In this document: positions 58,401 through 64,000 of the stretch, piece after piece
How the letters are laid out: the number at the start of each line of letters is the position of its first letter
How positions within the stretch are numbered: position 1 is the stretch's first letter
NCBI RefSeq assembly: GCF_910592395.1
Contig: NC_088323.1
Location: forward strand, 12,075,501 to 12,139,500
DNA length: 64,000 nt
Reading direction: 5' to 3'
Source of the DNA: Lineus longissimus
Taxonomy: Eukaryota; Nemertea; Pilidiophora; Heteronemertea; Lineidae
Position numbers and translations under genes: made by a program
Notes under the pieces: model-generated
What the model was told of the DNA's origin: nothing
Databases searched by the model: none
The model's input: the letters and a program-made list of their open reading frames with translations, nothing else

Positions 58401-61400
58401 GAAACAGAAACTGGTAGATGGCGTTTCAACAGAACCTGTCATACAGGTAAGTTCTACAAGTAGACTATCAACTTTACTAGCTTAGGAGCAGTGTAACATG
58501 TATGCTAGACAAATATTTTTTTATATATTTCCATGTTTATTTCAGAAAAGTACACTTTCGGAACTGAAAGAGGTCAACCCAAATGTCAGACTTTGGCTGA
58601 AAGCTGATGGTGTTGATGTGAAGCCTGCCCTCCAAGAATCCATGCGAGGAGTATGGAATGGTGATTCGGATCTTGGTGATGGGAAGCTGCAGGCCCTTTG
58701 GGAGGTGTATGATAATCGAAAGAAGGCAATCAAGGACGCCGTGCATACGAGTACATCCAGCACAACGCTTGAACCCACCCTGAGACAAGTTGAGAAAGAT
58801 CTTGATGATGATAAGGACTTCCTTAGCACTGGTTTGGAGGGGGCAATCAAAACCTTCACATCCAAGTCGCGTGCTCAGAACACTCCAGAAGAAGCATTGA
58901 AAGGTGCCCATTGGGAGATATTGGAGTTCACCACCCTACTGACGCAGTGCCAAGAATTTCTGAGCCATATTCATAAGTTGCTTTGGCGTCTAGCATCAGA
59001 GAGCATAACACATGGTGTGGCGAGGGATGATTTTAGGAGCATTGATGTGAAGTACACACAGTACTTAAAAAATATATTCAAGAAGAAACGCCAGCCTCCT
59101 GCATCACATGTCCTTGTGTTCATGGCATCAGATGAACGACGTAATAAGAAGCCATATGCTGCACTGGTTCAGTTCGTGCCGTACCACTCCATCCGCGACC
59201 AGTACATAAGGGACTTTACCAAGCAGATTAAGTTGGATATGGCTTCTCATGGATTAAATGTAGTTGGTAAGTGTTTGTGAGAGTTAAAATTTTCATAGCT
59301 AGTTGTGATTCAAACTGATTTCACTTTGAATTAAAGTATGCTTAAAGTTTTGCTTGGTTTTCCAAACAAATATGATGCTAATGGCAATTGAACAGAATCT
59401 GTTTTGGGCTGTTGTTATTTGAAATGTTTAATGCTTTTGATTTGTCTTCAGGAACAGTAACTGATGGCGAGTTTTGTTCCCTGCGGTCGATGGGAGAGAC
59501 AAGACCACTCCATGTCTGGCAGCTTGTACATGATGCCAAGCTTGCAGTTTTCACGATGAAGAAAACAACACTTCGCGATACCCTCATCCCAACTAATGGT
59601 TTGTATAACTACACTTTTGTTTTTGAGAAGTAATCACTACGCATAATTGCCATGAAATGCCAATGATAAAAATGCCTGGAGTAGCTGAACTGGATTGTGA
59701 CAGCTTTGTTTGCTTTGTTGCAGTTGTTGAAAACGGCGTCCCACTCATGGTGAAAGAAAATGAAGTTGTGCCACTGGCCCTGAAGCTGCAGTTGTTCGCT
59801 CTCATTCACCAAAATGGCAAGACTGTGGAGGAGGCAATTGCTGAAGTGCCTGAGCAACTTGTGCCTGATGGATATGTTCCCCAGTTGTGGAAGGCAAATT
59901 GTCCTGAGACACATATCGATAAGCTACGTAGCATATTGGCAACAATGTACTTCAGGTAAGCATCTTTTAAACTGTAAAAGTCTTGTTGTGCACCTGTTCT
60001 ATTGGTTAAAAGCAAAGAACTGTAAAAGATAAGGTGTAAATCTCTTATGATTCAGGTTCAGGACTCCAGCCTGGGAACAACGCCAGATAAGGACACGCCA
60101 TTCTGTGACATCGATTGTACATCTTTGTATTTAGTTTAGTGAAATAATATATCTAGTTGAGGAAACCTGACTTAAGTCTTCTACAAACTTTTGAGCTATT
60201 TCTCCCCCCCCCCATAATATTTGGTATTTTATGATGACATTTCACAATTTTCATTTCATTTCAGGCATTCCATCGAGTCCTGGTCACAGCAAGGGGTTGA
60301 TTTTCGACATCATCTATATGTACCCGAGGTTGACCCTTCCACAAACATGGTACATCATGAAAGGGCTGACCACTGCCACCTGCTGAAGCGAGTTGCAAAC
60401 CACACACGAGAAGGGAGGTACGAAGCATTGGACCTTGATGGATTCGACAAGGCAATGCTGAGTCCAACAACTGGATTGACGCAGGTGGCATTGGTTGGCA
60501 AGAGGAAGCAGTCCGTAACAGATGCTGAGAAGTTGCTATCGCATCGTGTTGCAGACTTTATGTACTACGAAGGATTCCTCGATACAGCTGCATTTGTAAA
60601 AGTGTACGCCAGGTGGCACGAGGCTAGTGACGGGAGAGGTCTATCCCAGCTACAACGCTGCAGATACAACAACCAAACGCTAAATTATCTGCTAGATGAA
60701 TTGATGCCATGGCACAGAGCGGTCTATGACTTTGCAACCATTGATATCAATCGGTGAGAATCTTTGTTTTCTTGAAGGTTTTCTCCCAATACTGTAAACA
60801 TGCTTGGCTGCTTTTCAATTGCATCTTTTGTTTGGTCAAAATCAGGTCAAGTTAGGTTGCTGTGTTTATAATTTACTTGGATTTAGTATCTCTGAATTTT
60901 ACTTAACAATTTCCAGGCCATGGGGTACAGTCAGGGGACTCTCTCGGGAAACTCTTGTGGAGATCACAACCAACATAGAGTCGCAGGAATATCGCCGTCT
61001 TGAGAACAATGAAATAGGGTACAGTGAACACCCTCGAGCTGGTACCACTGATGACGTAGAGGCATTGTTTTCGATCTGCCATCGCCACCTAGGAGATCAT
61101 TTCACGCTGCAGGATTTCAAGCACAGATGGTTTAAGATAGTCAAGTAAGGAAGTTTATCAATAGAACTCAACGCTACTAAGAATCAATAGAGACTAGTCT
61201 TTATTGATTCTTGATGCTACTTTGTGGTTTTTGACAAATGGTGCATTCTTACTTGTAAGCATTTAAAGACTATCATTTTTCAAAAGCTTAGCCAATGACA
61301 TCACTGGTCACCGCCTCCCAACAATCACTCGGTGAAGGTGGCGACCATTGTGGTGCCCTGGTACAGTGTAGATATCTACTTCAGAAGTCTGTTGGCTATA

Positions 61401-61765
61401 TGACACTTTATGTGATAGAATCATTATTGAAACTGTTCTAAAAATTATCCTTCAGTGAGCTCAACAAAAGAATGGATGACAGGCTGCCATTCTATTACTG
61501 GACACTCAATGAGCGGTTCACATTGGAACAGGAGAGTTTTGACTTGCGGCCAGACTTCGATGAAGACAATGTAGAAGCGCGCCACCACCCTCTGAGGCTG
61601 CATCGTCTCAATTTGTCATCAAGAGAAGACAGTGCCATATTCACAGCTGGCAGATCGTTTCTTCCGGTCAAGAATCGTCCATCTGTCAGGCAGAGATTCC
61701 ATTGCTTGGAGGTCGGACTCCCTCCAGTACCTGAGGACCAGCAATTACAACTACCAAATGTGTGA
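55492..61765 (+). CDS. 12-exon gene for a large SANT/Myb-like conserved protein of unknown function
   Basis: Exons: 55492-55758, 56176-56323, 56451-56660, 57286-57884, 58033-about 58107, 58357-58446, 58546-59266, 59452-59598, 59724-59955, 60265-60753, 60917-61144, 61456-61765. Every acceptor is AG and all phases agree except at the exon 5/6 junction. The product would be about 1,170 residues: a Ser/Thr-rich N-terminus; a SANT/Myb-like segment (WSQAEITALVQFIALHRY ... EWPMMKAVHPYWTEAAEFI); a central region (MPFGLIEYQIDFFNATHV); and a conserved C-terminal half with GTVTDGEFCSLRSMGETRPL, HHERADHCHLLKRVAN, VGKRKQSVTDAEKLLSHRV, SDGRGLSQLQRCRYNNQ, RGLSRETLVEITTNIESQE, EHPRAGTTDDVEALFS and LPFYYWTLNERF. 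These blocks recur in a widespread but unnamed family of cnidarian and other invertebrate proteins; conserved acidic residues and the DNA-binding-like N-terminus are compatible with a transposase origin, which I cannot prove. Poly(A) signal aataaa at 61885-61890. Confidence 0.75.
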
Positions 61766-61884
61766 ACTATATACACTGGCATATATCTGTTGGTTGACCG
61801 TCCTCTTTCCTTTTAAAAGTCTGGTAACAGGACACCAGACAGGCGCACCAAAGAAATGATAAAGACAACATTTCAAATCAAGCA

Positions 61885-61890
61885 AATAAA
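61885..61890 (+). terminator. Polyadenylation signal of the 12-exon gene
   Basis: aataaa 120 bases after the stop codon at 61763-61765, in an AT-rich 3' region. It lies about 200 bases before the end of the convergent HIRAN gene. Confidence 0.6.
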
Positions 61891-62086
61891 CATTGATTAT
61901 TTTGAAAAAATACAGTGCATGTATAATTGTTTTGCAATTTTGTAAGGAGAAACTCAAGTGACTTGGCCATCAGAATCAACTAGGGTACTTCACAAACTTT
62001 TGAATCATTTTTTCTAGTCCAATGCTGCCCTAAGACGTCATGTCATTTTTAAATTAACTTCATTGATCAATCATTTACAAATCATC

Positions 62087-62812
62087 CTAGTCATCGGTGC
62101 TCATTGCCAAGTTCAATTTGTCTCCATAACTGTAACTGGTATCAGAAGAAGGCCATGGTCCTTTCTTCACTATCTCACAGTATCCTATAAAAACACAGTC
62201 ATTTGCAGCAGGCACATATCTACAAATTATTTTGGTTATTTTGATAGAATGAATTTCCGCCTTCTCGATAGCATTCGAAACTGCACTTATCCTGTCCTTT
62301 GGCACGTAGCCAATGAGCCGGAACTCTCCTTGGATTTGAATTTTAATACCAAGTGCATTTTTATCCACAGGATTGTCAACTTCATTCTCAATTTTCGTCT
62401 CTACTTCCTTCCCACGGTGAAATTTTAATGCCTCCTGACGTTCCTTCGTGAATGTTGATCCCTTTATCATAAATGTGATCGATCGGAATTCTTCTTCCTG
62501 CTCATCCTTGTCACTTAGACTTCCAGTGTCACTGACAACCAGCTCACTCAAATCATCTTCAATGTCTGACATATCTGAACCAGAAGAATCGACCATAACA
62601 GTAGCCTGCTTTACTGCAACAGTTTTCCCTTCCACCATGCAATTGCAGCCATCCTCCAGATCGGCATTTGGCAGGCCAAATATTGGCTTGGCATCGCTTG
62701 GTTTTCCTTTTAAGAATGGCCCAGGAGCACTAGGCAGAATGTCGAAGTCGACAATCAGGACAGCTTCGCAGACGTCATCCTTGTCATCACCCACAGGTTT
62801 TTCACCAGCGAA
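62087..62812 (-). CDS. HIRAN-domain protein, last coding exon
   Basis: The exon begins in phase 0 after an atttcag acceptor (plus-strand 62813-62819) with FAGEKPVGDDKDDVCEA and stays open to the stop at 62087-62089. The first half is acidic (SGSDMSDIEDDLSELVVSD); the second half matches the HIRAN pattern: FMIKGSTFTKERQEALKFHR, ENEVDNPVDKNALGIKI, LIGYVPKDRISAVSNAI, then KITKIICRYVP. HIRAN domains bind DNA 3' ends in HLTF-type remodelers and occur in stand-alone and transposon-borne proteins. At least one upstream exon is needed, since no start codon lies in the exon before the acceptor; I did not find it in the remaining 1.2 kb. There are no lesions. It converges with the 12-exon gene, stop codons about 320 bases apart. 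Confidence 0.7.
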   Translation of the reverse strand, partial: FAGEKPVGDDKDDVCEAVLIVDFDILPSAPGPFLKGKPSDAKPIFGLPNADLEDGCNCMVEGKTVAVKQATVMVDSSGSDMSDIEDDLSELVVSDTGSLSDKDEQEEEFRSITFMIKGSTFTKERQEALKFHRGKEVETKIENEVDNPVDKNALGIKIQIQGEFRLIGYVPKDRISAVSNAIEKAEIHSIKITKIICRYVPAANDCVFIGYCEIVKKGPWPSSDTSYSYGDKLNLAMSTDD

Positions 62813-62819
62813 CTGAAAT

Positions 62820-64000
62820 TAGAAATGAGTTATGTGGAATGAAACAATGGGTTTGTGAACTCGCATGTCAACTGTCATTGAACATAATTTCTTTCACATG
62901 AAGCCTTGTAAGTCAATTAATATTGTATCAATTGATACATGTATCATGTATGATGTAGCAATCATTTGAATGATGACCAGAAGAATTGCTTATGGTTTGT
63001 AAATAAACTTTCAAATTGTCTTGTCTCAACAACTCTCGACTTCTTCAGTTACTCTGCTGTAGGCCTACCAAGTTCTTCATTTTTCAAATGGCAAATGCAG
63101 TCTCCTGACATGTCACTTTGGATTGAGGAGCTTGCCTTGCCCGGAGGGTACACAGTCTTCTGATCCAAAGGCAAGTGTAGTGAAGTTGTATTTTAGTGTA
63201 CATGTATGTATGTAGATCTATGTACATTGCATGTGTGTATAACAAACAACAGGAAAAACCCGAGATTTCACCAACTACCAACTCGTCACTTTGATTAGAG
63301 ATGGGGTCCATTGTTTTCCAATATTTCGTAATTTTTCGGTCACGGAAAACAGCACAAGATAGCGGGTAAACAGACTATCTGAATAAGCAATATGTCCAGG
63401 TGACACTGAAACTACGTAGGATGGACAAGACATCATCGGAATTCGTTCTATTACTGGCAATATACAATAAACTTGAAGAATATCGCTCGTCAATTTCGAT
63501 GAATTTCCAGGAGATGTTGATACTCAGCGATCATGATCACGTGACAAGTTGTCCGATCCTCCTTGGGTGCAACCATGTTTTAAAAGCGGGTGTGGGACAT
63601 CATGTATTTAAAAATCGTCTACTAGGACATACAGGACAATGTCGGCGGAGACAGTTGTGACATTTCATTGCAGATAAAGCAAACGTCCTCTTCTTCTCGA
63701 TTTACGTACTTTACTTCAAAAAAGTCAGTTTTAACGCTACTAAATCCAGATCCAGTCACGTGATTTCTAGTAACTGCCAAACTCGACCCAGTGCCAGAAC
63801 GCGAGTTTTTTTTCCTATACGTTTGGGGCAGTACAGTGTACATTTATACACAGAGTCTTAACCAATCAGAGTTCGACTTTGAATGACGTCAGTATGCATG
63901 CACGTGCATGTTGTTTACAATGAAGAAGCACGTTCGGCTAGTGCCCTCACCTGAGCCAAGGCTGTCTCTCCCGATGTCGCGCCTTTTGCCTGTTTCAGCT
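62820..64000. other. Upstream/intronic region of the HIRAN gene, no gene recognised
   Basis: Short open frames occur on both strands (for example minus 63843-63622, with a CFIC pair), but none has convincing splice sites matching phase 0 of the HIRAN exon. The region may hold its first intron and first exon, or that exon may lie beyond the window. Confidence 0.4.

Noticed and set aside
63400-63843. Short frames on both strands as first exon of the HIRAN gene
   Set aside because: No donor matching phase 0 and no conserved sequence; cannot be supported.

Overview
This is a eukaryotic, animal-type window, most likely from a marine invertebrate. Coding regions are broken by GT..AG introns, AT-rich non-coding DNA makes up most of the length, and the mobile elements are those typical of such genomes: Helitron, PIF/Harbinger, MULE with FLYWCH finger, Gypsy, pogo/Tigger, an L1/Tx1-like LINE, an Academ-like XPG-nuclease transposon and Helentron-like non-autonomous repeats. 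I could not fix the species. No rRNA, tRNA, CRISPR array or bacterial operon was seen.

Layout. 0-21 kb is a nest of transposons: three Helitron helicase pieces (0.2-1.1, 11.1-11.7, 20.4-21.2 kb) with, between them, a PIF/Harbinger exon, a GC-rich MULE gene (PHD + FLYWCH + MULE transposase), a broken RPA-like gene, a damaged Gypsy pol (with a 900-bp TIR element inside its RNase H and an internally inverted integrase segment) and its probable 3' LTR, then 68-bp and 99-bp tandem arrays. 21.8-26.3 kb is an Academ-like transposase/XPG-nuclease pseudogene. 26.3-28.9 kb is an 86-bp minisatellite. 30.3-38.5 kb is a 15-exon gene (PWWP-like segment, acidic 13-residue repeats, zinc-finger-like region, tyrosine-recombinase-like domain, and a lysine-rich tail made of seven tandemly duplicated mini-exons), now carrying several lesions. 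39.4-41.3 kb is a spliced pogo/Tigger transposase that has lost its first catalytic Asp. 42.0-42.7 kb is a second Academ-like C-terminal piece.

43.2-55.4 kb holds two nearly identical 1.1-1.2 kb Helentron-like repeats in direct orientation, with a MITE, a minus-strand LINE, and a TIR-bounded segment containing a 625-bp tandem duplication between them. 55.5-61.8 kb is the best-preserved gene of the window, a 12-exon gene for a protein of about 1,170 residues with a SANT/Myb-like N-terminus and a large conserved C-terminal region of unknown function. A convergent minus-strand HIRAN-domain gene (62.1-62.8 kb) follows.

The genes do not form one pathway. Most of the window records successive transposon insertions; only the 30-38 kb gene, the 55-62 kb gene and the HIRAN gene look like candidates for host genes or recently active intron-containing transposons. 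All assignments are by eye from motifs; no database search was possible.
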